This document shows, in pieces, positions 43,976 through 55,700 of a stretch of DNA of 64,000 nucleotides. The stretch covers positions 10,766,363 through 10,830,362 of the forward strand of contig CM055108.1 of assembly GCA_029204225.1 (NCBI GenBank), written 5' to 3'. Source of the DNA: Diphasiastrum complanatum (Eukaryota > Streptophyta > Lycopodiopsida > Lycopodiales > Lycopodiaceae). The notes under the pieces were generated by a model, which did no database searches, was not told the DNA's origin, and was given only the letters and a program-made list of their open reading frames with translations. The number at the start of each line of letters is the position of its first letter. Positions within the stretch are counted from its first letter, which is position 1. Made by a program: the position numbers and the translations under genes.

Positions 43976-45323
43976 ATGGCCTCTACTCAATCAAGGAAGC
44001 CCAAGAATCAACTAGCTTCCATTGTTGCACACATCAAAGATTCCAATGAGCATTGGGTGCCCCATACATTTTCAACTTTTGACTGGGTTTACATGCAACC
44101 ATCAGGCAAAGGAACTCACAAGGTTGCAAAGAGGAAGCAAAACAACCAAGACTACCATTGAAAAGGAAGGATCCACGAATTCAAGATCGACCAAAACGGC
44201 GAATACCTTGCAAATGTGCAACACGTATACATGCGTCGAGATATTTTATTGGATGTGGCTGTTGCTGATAGAACCATACAGTCACATTGTAGGTCTCACC
44301 TCTTTTATTCTTGTGTTAACTATTATGTTTGAATTATTATTATGTCATTGTAATGGGTCGTAATGTTGCATTAATGCCTGGTGCAGATGTCTTTCCTTCA
44401 AATAGCTTCGACTGGCAAAACGTGAAGTCTTTCACTAAAAAATTCTCCACCATACACACCAAATATGGAGAACTAATATATTGTGGGTTGGCATCCTCTG
44501 CCCTGATCAAAATGGGCATTTTCTTTTACGATCACGTGTATGAAGTTCCAAAAAAAAACTTTGGCCAAGGCAAATTAGCACCAATTTCTGAGCCTGCGAT
44601 CGATTCTCACGAGTGGCCATATGTTGACCAACTAACTATTGAATTAACGAAGAGGCAACTTCTCAAAGAGATTACTGGTAATATGAAGCCAACATTCGGA
44701 TCCAAACGAGTCTACACTAGCATCTCTGTGCCGATCACCGTATTTGTTGCCATATTTAAGGCGGTCCCCTTTAGGAAAACAAACACAATGTGGGCATGGA
44801 AAGCAAAAAAATCATCATTGTTGGATAACATATTTGTCGCATGGGATTCAAAGGAAATGGAGCATAAAGGAGATTTAATAAGGTGTAAGCTCTCTTGTGA
44901 AACAATGACCATAATGTATCATATTTCACGTCAAACATGCTCCTTAAGTTTCATCTATAGGCGATATAAGTTTGGTCATGGCCGATGGGACCCTCTGGAC
45001 GCGGAGACGAATCAGCAAGAAGTGGAGATATCCATATATTTGCCCCATGATGAAATACGAGAAATTCATATAAATAAGGAGTGCATTCGTCATATGTTTG
45101 GATTGACTTTTGTTGATGTGCCAGTAGATTTTGTCTTCACTCGTAATGGACAAAATGTGAGTCCCTAATTTCCATCAGATTCCTAAATTTTAAATCGTAA
45201 TGTTGAATAAATATAGGATTATTAATTTTGTGTCTGGTTTTGTAGATACGGAGACGAGTCAAAAAAGATCATGAAGGTGTTTTATTTTTACAAACAGGGA
45301 CATTAGGAGTCCAATGGGAATAA
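43976..45323 (+). pseudogene. T1 gene A, three exons, one nonsense codon
   Basis: Exon 1 43,976-44,288, intron 44,289-44,386 (GTAGGT..GTGCAG), exon 2 44,387-45,156, intron 45,157-45,245 (GTGAGT..TTGTAG), exon 3 45,246-45,323 (TAA). Lengths 313+770+78 give 387 codons with consistent phases. The only defect is TGA at 44,159-44,161 (codon 62), where T2 has TGG (YWKARI). Segments: SRKPKNQLASIVAHIKDSNE; DVFPSNSFDWQN-like start of exon 2; AWKAKKSSLLDNIFVAW; RYKFGHGRWDPLDAE; KECIRHMFGLTFVDVPVDF. No known domain recognised. The well-kept splice structure suggests recent function. Role in the element unknown. Confidence 0.65.
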
Positions 45324-45650
45324 AGGATTTAATCTAATGAAAAATAGAAAACACAATTAGTTGGTTGTGTTTTGACTCTATTCTAATATATTTGGTTGTG
45401 TTTTGACTTTACTTTTGCGTTGTCTCATTTTATATGCCTGTTACTACATTTGTGGATGTCCAAGATTGAAACTTGTTAGGGTTTAAATCGTTTAGTGATA
45501 TGCATTTTAATACTATTACTGGTTTTCTTCGAAGGTTTTCGCTAACTGGCAATTAGGATGTTTACTCATGAGCCTAGACAAGAATATACTATATTTGGAA
45601 AAGAGGCCAAAACTTTTATAGGGGCACTTACTAGAAATAGAACCCTTCAC

Positions 45651-45660
45651 TATATAAAAG
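45651..45660 (+). promoter_or_regulatory. TATA box of the H3-like gene
   Basis: TATATAAAAG, followed ~30 bp on by a pyrimidine-rich start region and ~115-130 bp on by the two candidate ATGs. Confidence 0.7.
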
Positions 45661-45772
45661 TGCTTGGGTCCTCATTTCTCCACTTCATCCCTCGAGTGTC
45701 AGAGTGTCAGTTTTTTTAGATTCTCTGTTTTTCATCTCTCGTGTTCTCTGATACGTTTTCAAAGGCTAACCA

Positions 45773-47005
45773 ATGTCGAAGGAAATGGCACGGACGAAAC
45801 AAACGGCTAGAGATCCCAGAGTGACTACATTGCTCCATAGGGATGCACTAGCCACCCTCGATGAGAGAGAGAGAGAGGAGAGCATAAATAGGAGTAGGAG
45901 TCGCAACCCTATAGCGTCTCAGGAAGATTCGGCCACTCAGCGTAAAGCTGAGGAGGACATGGCCCATACAGCAGCTGTACAGGAGGACCAGACTGAGCAG
46001 GAGCAGCAAGAAGACCAGCAGCAGCACGAGGACCAGTAGCAACAGCAGCAGCAGTAGTCACCATGACAGAAAAGCCCTTCCCCGATGGCAACTGAGCGGG
46101 AGGAAACAATAAAGTTCCTAGATGAGGAGCTTGCGGCATCGGGTGAGTTGCCGGTTCTGAATGATTCTTTCTTCGACCCATTTTCACCAGCAGTGGACAT
46201 GGACACATCAAGTTTAGGCATATCAGGGAACACCACACCCAACGGGTCACCTCCAAGTCACGACCCGGTGATGGGTCCGATGATGTCGTTGCTGGTGGGT
46301 GGTTCTGATGAGGGCACCCCGATGTTGCACACAACAAGGATGAAACAGAAGGCGATCCATAGATGGTCAGAGATAGGAACACACGAGCGAAAGAGAAAGA
46401 ATCCTCGCAAGCCAGACTCTACATCAAAGCGACAAAACCCTGCAGCTCAGCAGCCATCACCACTGCCCACACTGCCAACATCGCCTCCACCACCTCCACC
46501 TCCACCACCTCCACCACCTCTTCCACCACCTCCATCACCACCACCTCCACCACCACTACCTTCACCACCTCCACCACCTCCACCACCTCCAAGTTCTGTC
46601 GCAGCTAGCCCAAGTAGGACCGTAGAGCATGGCAGGGGTAGGCCTGCCCCTCGTGCAGCACCATGGGCTGGAAAGGAGCTCCGCAGGATGCAGCCACCAC
46701 CTCCTCAACCGCGTAGAAAGCGCAGGATCGCAAAGTGGCTCCAGGATATACGGAGCTATCAGAAGTCCGTTAAATTTTTGTTCCCTAGGGCCTCTTTTGT
46801 GAGGCTTGTAAAAGAAATAGTCGATGAATTTTCTTTGGGGAACAGAGTTATGGCAGATGCGGTGTCCGCAATACAAAAGTCTACGGAAATGTACCTAACG
46901 CAGCTTTTTGAGGACTCATTTTTGTGTGCAGTGCACGGGAAGAGAGTCACAATACTCCTAAAGGATCTCCACCTAGCTAGAAGGCTAAGGAGAGAGCGCA
47001 ATTAA
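45773..47005 (+). pseudogene. Histone H3-like protein with long Gln/Pro-rich linker, inside T1
   Basis: The frame starts MSKEMARTKQTARDPR. The ATG at 45,785 begins MARTKQTAR exactly as canonical H3, after which similarity to the H3 tail is lost. A Glu/Gln-rich stretch follows with TAG 46,037, TAG 46,055 and TGA 46,064 in frame. The frame then stays open from 46,085: acidic segment, basic patch (HERKRKNPRKPDS), Pro-rich run (46,480-46,590), and HGRGRP (AT-hook-like). The core (from 46,715) reads IAKWLQDIRSYQKS (alpha-N), RASFVRLVKEIVDEF (helix 1), AVSAIQKSTEMYLTQLFEDS (helix 2), CAVHGKRVTILLKDLHLARR (helix 3). By my pairing 44 of 86 core residues equal canonical H3. Loop 1 has canonical rather than CenH3 length. 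Intronless, own TATA. Probably chromatin-directed, but function is unproven. With the stops read as mutations, the product would be ~410 residues. Confidence 0.85.
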
Positions 47006-47252
47006 AAATATCATGTACATGATTTTATTTATAATATACTGAAGATTTGGTGTCAAGTATCTTGCAGAATTTCAGGTTATGTGAATGCAAATTGTTGTGA
47101 TTGAGTTCAATATCTGATTTCAGTACTGTTTACGTGAATGCAGTCATTTGAAAATTTTAGTACCATCTATGTGAATGCAGTGATTTAAAATTTTCAGTAC
47201 TATGGGAATGGTAGTTTCTTTAACCATGTTGTAGCTAAGATAGATTTCAATT

Positions 47253-47329
47253 GAAAATCATGCCAGGGCACTACTAGGGCCCGTTTGACCAGGTCAAACG
47301 GCCCCTGGTCGCGCCCTGGCGTGATTTTC
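47253..47329. terminator. GC-rich double hairpin between convergent T1 genes
   Basis: Outer arms GAAAATCATGCCAGGGC (47,253-47,269) and GCCCTGGCGTGATTTTC (47,313-47,329) pair with one mismatch. Inner arms GGGCCCGTTTGACC (47,277-47,290) and GGTCAAACGGCCC (47,292-47,304) pair almost fully. It lies between the 3' ends of the H3-like and small antisense genes. It could separate converging transcripts or be a tiny foldback insertion; no direct evidence for either. Confidence 0.55.
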
Positions 47330-47464
47330 ATGCCACGAAAAAAAGAAAAAAAATCTTTATCGGAGAAAAAAAATTCAAATTCTAAATTCAATGAATAAGT
47401 ACATCATATAATTACAACAGAGAATTAGGAGAGTCCTCAAGAAAAAAAATGACAAGATCTTTAT

Positions 47465-47720
47465 TCACATTTGATCCATTTCCTTCAGAGAGGACTTCAG
47501 CTTCCCTGATCGCTTCTCTGATGACAGTACTAGTTTTAACATTTCTAATGCTAATTTAGGAGCATCTCTCTCATCCTCATAAGGACCAATTAAACTCGAG
47601 AGAATGAGCTGGGTCTCGAATCCAGGGCATAAATCATTCAAAACGGCTTTTCGGAGGACACAGTAAGCCTTTGGCGCTGACGGTGACAAGTCCACCTCAC
47701 CAATGTGCTTGGAGAGTGCT
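47465..47720 (-). CDS. Small T1 gene on minus strand, family unknown
   Basis: The frame reads CKALSKHIGEVDLSPSAPKA, YCVLRKAVLNDLCPGFETQL, ILSSLIGPYEDERDAPKLAL, EMLKLVLSSEKRSG and ends at 47,465. A TATA box (CTATATAAGAG, about 47,773-47,783 minus strand) stands upstream. The nearest ATG (~47,725) is one frame off, so the true start is unclear (frameshift or small intron). The helix pattern is short-long-short-C-terminal, which loosely recalls a histone fold such as H2B. Residue matches are too few to claim it. It shares the downstream hairpin with the H3-like gene. Confidence 0.4.
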
Positions 47721-47913
47721 TTGCATAAATTTCAAAAAAGCAAGAAGTGACAACAAAATGAGAACCCCCACTCTTATATAGAGGGACATGTTTCCAAAAA
47801 TAGATATTACTATAAAATCAAATAAAACAATTTCTATTTATAACAACAATCCAATTTGGCAGTAATATTTATCACAAAGGAATATTCGAATTACAGTTCA
47901 ACATAAATTGTTT

Positions 47914-50113
47914 CTATTCCATCTCATCAGTTTCCGTAGCTTCTCTAGCGCTGTTTTCCAAAACATTGGATGTTGGTGTCCTCGGCATCCATCTCTTTCC
48001 AACTCGGACTCTAGACATCCTCCATTCTTGATGCCTTGTTCTAGCATTAGAGGATTGCCATGCTGTCTTTCTGACTAAATTTGAATTGGAGATCATTGAA
48101 TACAACTCTTCAGTTCTTGTGTTTTGAAAGTGTCCTCGGCCCAAAACTTCTCTGTAAAACCATTGGAATATCTCAACCAATGCATTGCTAAGACCCTTTC
48201 ATCCGCCATGCCGTGAATTTTTGAAATATGCAGCCTTTGCCCTGTAATGACTCTTTTCCATGCCTTGTGTATTCCAAATAGCTAATGATCCATAGGTTTT
48301 CATAAATCAAGGTCCATGAGCATAGAAGATGTGTTGTTCATAGAAAATTTGTATTAGTTTAAATCTTTACAAATACATAAATATGAAAGTAAAAAATATG
48401 AGGCACACATACCATATAATGAGCTATGTGTGTTTCTCCCCATGCATAATTCAGTAAATGTTTTGACTTCTCTTGCGTATCTATCCAAATCTTCATCTCT
48501 CACAATCTTTTTGTTGATAGTTTGTGACAAGGCATCAAATGCTTGCCAAACCTTAGCACGTGTACTTGCCATGCGAGGATCTGAGCCAATATTTGTTGTG
48601 TATTGACATATTTTCTTGTAGTACTCCCATTCAACACTGCTTTCACATGCAGTATGATTTGACAATAGGTGTCTCGCTTTCGCACCACCCATTGAAACAT
48701 TTGCTGGAACATCTTGCATTTTTCCACTCATATCAACGTCTTTGGTAAGACTCATGTGGCCCCCATGCAATCCCATATCGGATAAAATTATCTCTAGATT
48801 TCAAATGCCAACATCTGCTCTTGATTTGGGCTGCATGTTCCATGCGTAACAACAATGCAAAAATAATAATTTGTCTAGTATTCGTAATTCACCATGCATT
48901 GTGCAAAAATGGACTCTTTCGAGAGGAATGTTCAACAAAGGATTCCAAGCTTTGTCTAGATTGTGCCTATTTGGTGCAAGACGTTGGTTGCAATTCAAAA
49001 TACTTTTGTTCCGCCCAGATTCAAACATACAATATATACAAAAATTCTTTGCATTTGCACCGAGACCACAACCGTACATGCATTTCAAAGTCTTCAAATC
49101 AACAGCTAGGTGCCATTCTACATCAAAGCTTTCTCTTTCATTATTGAGCAATTTGCCTTCATTTTGTGCATGTATTATCTTAGATATACTACATTTTTCA
49201 AATAGCCACTCCAGTACGTCGTGAGACTCCTTAGGAACTTCAAATGCAACTATCCACCATATGTGATTTTCGGATTGCACGCTAAATTCTTTACAATAAC
49301 TTCTGCCAAATTTTTGCAATTCACGATTCATCAAGGTGTCGACTAGCTTTTTTGCAATATTCAAGCAAATTGAATCACTTGTTTCATCTTCTACAATCTT
49401 AATCAAATCCTTACCCTTCAAAAAATGTTTCATATATTTTCCGGCAATAAAATCTTTTCCAACCATCTTTTTCAAGAACTCTTTTGTGTCCCTCATACGT
49501 CTTTTACTGGCACCACCACCTGGTGCCAAAGCTTCTAGTCTGTGTCTCTTAGTGTTTTCATTTTCTGCTTGCTGATCCATCGAGTTTCTACGCTTTCATT
49601 GTAAGCCATATATTGTCCTCTGAAATATACTGATTGAAGATTGCAATTCTTCAATTTTTGCGACAGAACTGGAAGCTCTATTTTCAAACCATTTATCTCC
49701 TGCTCCAATTTCATATTTATTCCATGCAATGACTTTGAATTGTCATTCATACTCAAGATATGAATGTTTGCCGTATTTGCCAATGCCTTAGCTTGGATTC
49801 TTCGAGAATCCATTGCTTGACAATAGCCAAGCAGTCCATTTCGACCATCCCCAACGAACCTTAACAAACTATGTACATCAAAAAATTTAGGAGGAGCATC
49901 TACCAGTGGATTATGAGGGTATAAATCACCTCTTACCCATAGGTCAATATGTTTCTTGCCTTCTAATCTCCAACAATGCATGTCATACGGATTTAAGTTA
50001 ACACCCCATGCAGCTTTGGTGGTCGCATAATCCTTCTCTAACTTCACATGTAAGTGATACTTGGTTGTCATCTTGAAGATGTCGAATTTCCCAAAAGAAT
50101 CTATGTAGAACAT
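47914..50113 (-). pseudogene. T1 transposase-like gene
   Basis: Minus-strand order: N-terminal frame 50,113-49,535 (TTKYHLHVKLEKDYATTKAA, GRNGLLGYCQAMD, coiled coil); after a frame change 49,580-48,801 (GGGASKRRMRDTKEF; NHIWWIVAFEVP; VEWHLAVDLKTLKCMYGCGL then GANAKNFCIYC; WNPLLNIPLERVHFCTMHGE, LRILDKLLFLH); then LSDMGLHGGHMSL, GGAKARHLLSNH and AKVWQAFDALSQTINKKI (48,776-48,420), a GTATGT donor, GSLAIWNTQGMEKSHYRAKA, NSRHGG, TGA, and a tail to 47,914. The D before LK followed by CxxC recalls the second-Asp region of CACTA TNP2 (D..G..ACPxC); E of QGMEKSH could be the last catalytic acid. Both assignments are inference. No named family recognised. Confidence 0.65.
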
Positions 50114-50447
50114 TACAATATACCTTAATCAAATGGTGTGAAAGTTCAATGTGAACTAACCATGATATAAGCTTTATTAGGCATATACTAGTTTTCATCC
50201 CTAGGGTCCTATTGTAGTTAGGACAATGAAAGGTCGTCCTATACTAACCCTACTCTAGTTGTAATTTGTAACTTACCTACTAGTTGCCTATTATAGTCTA
50301 TGCAAATAACCTACAATAGTCTATGAAAATGAGACCTACATTTAGGCCTTAACTCTTACTCACCTTGTATGGTAACCCAAGGTAAAGGTGCCACGTAGGA
50401 TTGATTAGCACTAAATTAATTATGATTAGAAAACTTGTTTAGGCAAG

Positions 50448-50484
50448 GAAGAGGCCCTTGTTGAGTCCAAAAAGGGCCCTAATG
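50448..50484 (-). repeat. Right terminal inverted repeat of T1
   Basis: The inverse of the left repeat, with one difference (CAACAAGGG versus CAAAAAGGG). Further in, CTAATCATAATTA and GTGCTAAT (minus strand) parallel CTAATTATAATTA and GTGTTAAT at the left end. Confidence 0.9.
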
Positions 50485-51480
50485 CTCAAAAATGAAGTTT
50501 CTTGCATATGTAGATTGGATCTTTAGTAGGTCAAAACTCAATTTAGGTCAATGAACTTGAGGAATTCTGATTTCACACAATACTTGTTGGAAATAGCCAA
50601 TTTTTGATGTATTAGAAAGGTCTCACTTGAGGCTACAAGATTCTATATCAACTTTTTGGCAATTGCATGTAGAATTTGAAATATTCAATTTTTTGTGATT
50701 TTGTCAAAACCCTAATTTTGATAGGATCTCTATTTTGTGAGGTTATTGAACATAATTAGAGTGTGTTTCAATCTTCGGAAGTGGCAAGAGTCATTAGATT
50801 GAGGACAAATCATAGGCTGATCAAGATTTCTACATTCTATGTGCTGATTTGCTAGATATAAGTGCTAGAAAAGAATTGAGAGGTTCCATATCTTTGTGAT
50901 TTCTTTTTGGGAACATTTGTTGTAATTCAAAAGAGTGTTTTGTGCATTGGAACAAGTTGAAAGAGAAAGGTCAGGTCATTGCAACATGGCTACATCAAGT
51001 GGATACATGTTGGAAGACAATGATAGGCTTACCTCAGGCAACTATTCATTGTCAGTGGAAAGTGAGGATGGAATCACTTCTTGAGATGCATGATGTTTTG
51101 GATATTGTTGTAGGTTTGGTGGAGAGACCAGCAACACAACAAGAACAATTAGTATGACAAGAGAGCTAAAAGAGCTTGACACACGATAAAGATGAATGGT
51201 CCCAATGAACTTCTCAAGGTAGTAGGTAACAATACTTCATCAAAGGATGATTGGGGTTTATTAAAAAAGCTTTATGAATCAAAGTCTATATCTAGATTGT
51301 TGACTCTAAGAAGACAAATCATTCAAAGTTTGCAAAAGAATGAAGAGAGTCGAAATACTTTTGCTTTGAGAGTGAAGGCTTTGAATGATGAGTTATTTTG
51401 CATTGATGAGATCATTAAGGGGATCTTGTTCAAGTTATTCCTAATGTTTTGTTGGATGATCATGCTAACATTGTATAGAA
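50485..51480 (+). pseudogene. Copia R leader continuation and gag
   Basis: The leader (50,485-50,980) matches 10,955-11,445 after the T1 gap. Gag begins MATSSGYMLEDNDRLTSGNY at 50,985. A frame change gives KVRMESLLEMHDVLDIVVGL, then NELLKVVGNNTSSKDDWGLL, KKLYESKSISRLLTLRRQII and VKALNDELFCIDEIIKG. The gag stops near 51,480, where gypsy sequence starts. It is the same family as copia element 1. Confidence 0.85.
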
Positions 51481-51504
51481 CCAACCTTAATGGAGTCTCT
51501 ACTA

Positions 51505-52765
51505 TCCACAATGCTCATCATGAGAGACGTACACCCAAACTAGATCTACCAAAGTTTGACGGTAGTTCGGACCCTCAAAGATTTTTGCAAATCTTTGAGA
51601 ATACATGTGATGTGTATGGCGAAACATCTCCCGCTGCTATGGTCCAACTATTTTCGATGACCATGATCGCTAAAGCACGTGATTGGTTTTTCAACCTTGA
51701 TCGTGAAGATAAGACAAATTGGTCAATCTTGAAAGAGTCCTTTATCAATCATTTTAAGCCCTTTCGATTGATCGAGAGTCCTTTTGTCAAATTGAGTAAC
51801 ATCAAGATGAAAAAAGATGAACACGTACGAGACTATATTGAGCGTTTCAAACGCCTCAAAAGTCAAGTACAGGAACAACCCTTTGAACAGATGCTCATCA
51901 TTTGGTTTTTAGTCGGCCTTCCAAGATGGATTAGATGCGAGCTTAAATCCAATGATGAATATATGAGCCTCAAATTAGCTATGTCTGATGCCATCAAGGA
52001 AGAAGACGAAGGACCAAATGTTGACGAATCCAGGGAAAGATGAGCACCACGTGCTCCTCTCCATGAGTCGAAGCCGATCGAGGACACCCGAGATCAGCTT
52101 TGGAAATCACAGCTGGAGTTGCTTAATAAGCAATACCAACTTCAAATGGAGAAACTCACCAATGAGTTTCAAACTACCCTGAAGTCTATCCAAAGCAGTA
52201 TGCCTGGTCAGTCAAACCCTGCACAACTACCTTATAGACGAAAATCAATATGGTGCCCACACTGCCGGGCTACGCATCCTGTTGATGCTTGTCCTTCATA
52301 TTAACCTATCTAAGTACATACAGTCCAACAATATGAAGAACAATCGTCACCATCTGGACATTCCTTGACTTATCATGAATACCCACCAAAAAGTCCAGAA
52401 CTACTAGCCATACAAGATGGCTATGCTATTATACAAGGGCCACTGCAGAACCAGATGTTTCATCTATGGTGAAACCAGCCACTTCATGGTTATTGTACAG
52501 ATAAGGCCTAGTACCATGCTGAGTGTCCAGACTGTATCAGAAAACACAACTTCAAAGACTGTCCAAAACAACCAACTAAGATCCTACCTGCCCATCACGT
52601 CAGTTATGAATCACAATAGGATCCTCACGACAACAACACGAGCACCATAGCAACCAACAGTTAAACCTACTGCTCAATCGAGAAGTTTCTTGTAAACTTC
52701 TACATAACCGTCCAATACACAGCTCCATAATGCAAAAGACACTAATTTGAAATGAGTCCTTGTCG
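51505..52765 (+). pseudogene. Ty3/gypsy gag, plus-strand arm
   Basis: The capsid domain is nearly open from 51,505 to a TGA at 52,041: LPKFDGSSDPQRFLQIFENT, ARDWFFNLDREDKTNWSILK, LVGLPRWIRCELKSNDEYMS. Then a coiled segment (WKSQLELLNKQYQLQMEKLT) and Cys/His motifs WCPHCRATHPVDACPSY and CPDCIRKHNFKDCPKQ. An inverted copy lies at 56,070-57,318. No protease follows. Confidence 0.85.
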
Positions 52766-55700
52766 AAAGAAAAGCGAAACCAATATTTCGTCATTTGCTA
52801 CAATGTCCAATCAAGAGCAACCTCCAAAGGGAATTGACAGTTTTTCTCCCCTTCTACAACCTCAAATCTATTTGTCTTTCCACATGCTGATAAGATTTCC
52901 AATGTACCAATACATAATATTTCTCAGATTCGGAAATGCAAATAGAGATTCGGTTCTGAATCTCTTGTTCAGAGAGGTCCTCAGGACATAGTACCTCAAC
53001 CACACCTGCATCTCAAGCTATATCTTACAACATCTGCTATCAATGATGGTAGATTTAGTGTAACCAACATTGCCTTTTTTTGACAAGGGCATGTCAGAGT
53101 AAGTCACATTACTCTACAAAAAAACTAGAATATTGCAACTATCAAGGTGCATTATCAATGTTGATGAATGCAAGTTTTGTTCAACAAGTGCTATACAATT
53201 CTCACTCTCTGTAACGTTTGTTTATTTTCTTGTTTCTCTTCACCTATTTTTTGTGATTGATTTTTGCATGGGAAATAGCTACTGCACGAGAGTCTTCTAT
53301 AGAGTATCTCCAGAACACATTTTCATTCATCTATCCATCTTCAGATTCCCTTGTACACCAATTAAGGATTTTTGAGACATGAAAATCCATGTCAACTTCG
53401 AGTTGATTCCTGCATCTCATTGCCATATTATTCTTTGAGTCAACTACAGCAAGATCGAAACAAATTTAGTTAAAATTTGTTCAATCTTTAGTCCAGTCGC
53501 ATGTTCAATGAGTTTCAACTACGTGTTCCACACGCCGATCTAATCCTAAGGATGAACAGTCACCAGCAACAACATCCCCACCAACAGATTTTGAGGGGGG
53601 GAGATAGTGGATTTTCTTGGATCCCCTGGAGCAGTTGCGCTGCCAGCAACAACATCAGCAAGATCAACAGCCAAGGTCACAAGTCTAATATGAAAAAGAC
53701 AAGGCTAAAGACGGCAGATGGGTAATCCGAAGAGACTCAACTAGAAGAAGTATTCTAGTCATGATGAAGATCCTTTAGAAAAGGGAAACACAAGCATTGG
53801 AAAATTAGTCTCCTTCTTCAACCAATCTCTTGTCATACTTCTGTGGCCATTCTCATGCCTATCGTCCACACCATCTACCATTGTCACCACCACCCTTCTT
53901 TCCATCTATTTATTTATCATCAGTTAACTGTTCTTTTGAGAAATCCCTAGTTTTTATAGTCCTACCAAAGCAGTTGAAAGATCATTGCAAATGTCTTGCC
54001 GAGACCAATTGCCACCTATGTTGGTTGTTCAGCTGAAAAAGACCTACAAAAGCAGGCAAAGCAGCCAGAACAAATAAAGAGAAAGATTCAGGAAGCTGAG
54101 GACAGAACTTAAGCAATAGATGAGTCAGATCAACCTTGATCAAAAGAAACTCTCTGGAGCAATGATAGTTGAATCCCCTCGTACGAAGCTCAAAGAGATC
54201 CAAAAGTAACGGATCAAAAGAAAGAGCTACAGAAAAGAAAGATGAAGACAACCGTGAACTTACAAAATAAAACAAGCTCCTCACCCAACAAGTGGTGGTC
54301 AAAGCTCGACATTGCAAGGGTCCAAGGCTGTAACTGTAGAACTATCAGTTCCTTCACCCTACCACCAAGCCTTCATCATGTTTCCTTATCGTTACCAAAT
54401 CGTCCATCCAAAACTATTCCTACCACCAATTTTTGATGAATCCATCCCCTTGAGACTGATAATCAAAGTTTGTGCAACTTGCAGATCAAAGGTTTTCCTT
54501 GAGACTGAAACTTCAACTGAGAGAAGAACCACAAAAACACCCAAAGGCAAATGGAGGATACAGATCTCCCAGAAGAAACCAAAGATGAAATCTGCCAAGA
54601 AATCAAAGATGAAACCATCAATGGCAAATACAAGTGACTAAACAAAGAGACACACGGAAAGCACTCATGCATGTAGAGTTGTAAAGCTGCTAAGAGCTCT
54701 CCAAATTTTGAGAATGTCAACCCATTACAGCAATAAGACATTCTAAGCCAATTGCGGCAATTTGTGAAAAATAATTTTTGTGATAAAAACTGGTGACAAT
54801 AAGCACTTGGTTTTATGTAAGCAAACGAGGATCTACGCTTTTCCAAGTGACGATCGAAGATGCCAATGCAAAGCGGAGCGACATCATCCAATATGAGTTG
54901 CAGTGGGTCCTGCAACACATTAGGGGTGGGATGATGTTGGTTGATTTTGACGAATCCCTAAGATACTTGGACAGAGCAACTCAAGAGCACCTCTCACCTT
55001 AGACCGAGGAGGTCTCTGAGAAGACGTATGAGAGCCGAGAAATGCTAGTTAGTAATAACAAACCATAATTGTGTAAGCCTCATGGTGAATCCAGAAAGAT
55101 GACCATGTAGGAACTAGTATTTCTAGGCAAATGTAATAAATGCAAGTAGACCCCTCTTAAAGAAAGCAGAGTGAGCCACCTTTTGATGGTGACCTCTAGT
55201 AGAGAGCAATATTCCACTTGTAATTTGTGAAATGTGGAAATTCCACTAGGATGCCACCTAAGGAGCTCTCTTGCTTATTTAAGAGACTCCCTCTTTGTGA
55301 AGAGGAGCTTTTTTGCATTGTATCTACTTCATGCTTAATAAGAATATTTCCCATGAGTTTGATGCTACACTAAGCTCCTTGATCATGATGATTTTCTTGA
55401 GTGATGCCCCTATGATTATGCCCTTCCATTCATATTGTGTGTGGTTGTGGATCTAGAGTGGATTCGTTTTCTTGCTTTCCTAGTTGTGGATTAGATTTCA
55501 TGTTTTCTTGTGGATTAATGTAGGAGCCAACATTCAAGTAAACTAAATAGGCTAGAAATGTGGCATAAATCTTGCATATTCCCTAACATTCTAGTTCTTC
55601 ATGTTCTTGGGATGTCCAAGAATCAAAAAGCTGGTTAGTTTCTTGATTCTTGGACTTCTAACATGCTGTAGATTAGTTTTTGTTTCTTATTTTGTCAATT

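Noticed and set aside
45909-46382. 157-codon antisense frame, and other antisense frames over 45.8-47.0 kb
   Set aside because: These are mirror frames of GC-richer H3-like coding sequence, with no motif of their own.
46363-46608. Thr-rich open frame
   Set aside because: It is the +1 shadow of the Pro-rich linker of the H3-like gene.
46715-47005. Calling the H3-like protein CenH3
   Set aside because: LFPRASF and DSFLCAVH are CenH3-like in flavour. However, loop 1 has canonical H3 length and the tail starts ARTKQTAR, so H3-like is safer.
54793-55002. Possible conserved gene (KRGSTLFQVTIEDANAKRSD)
   Set aside because: Short, single frame, no family recognised and no splice or promoter support; left inside the spacer entry.
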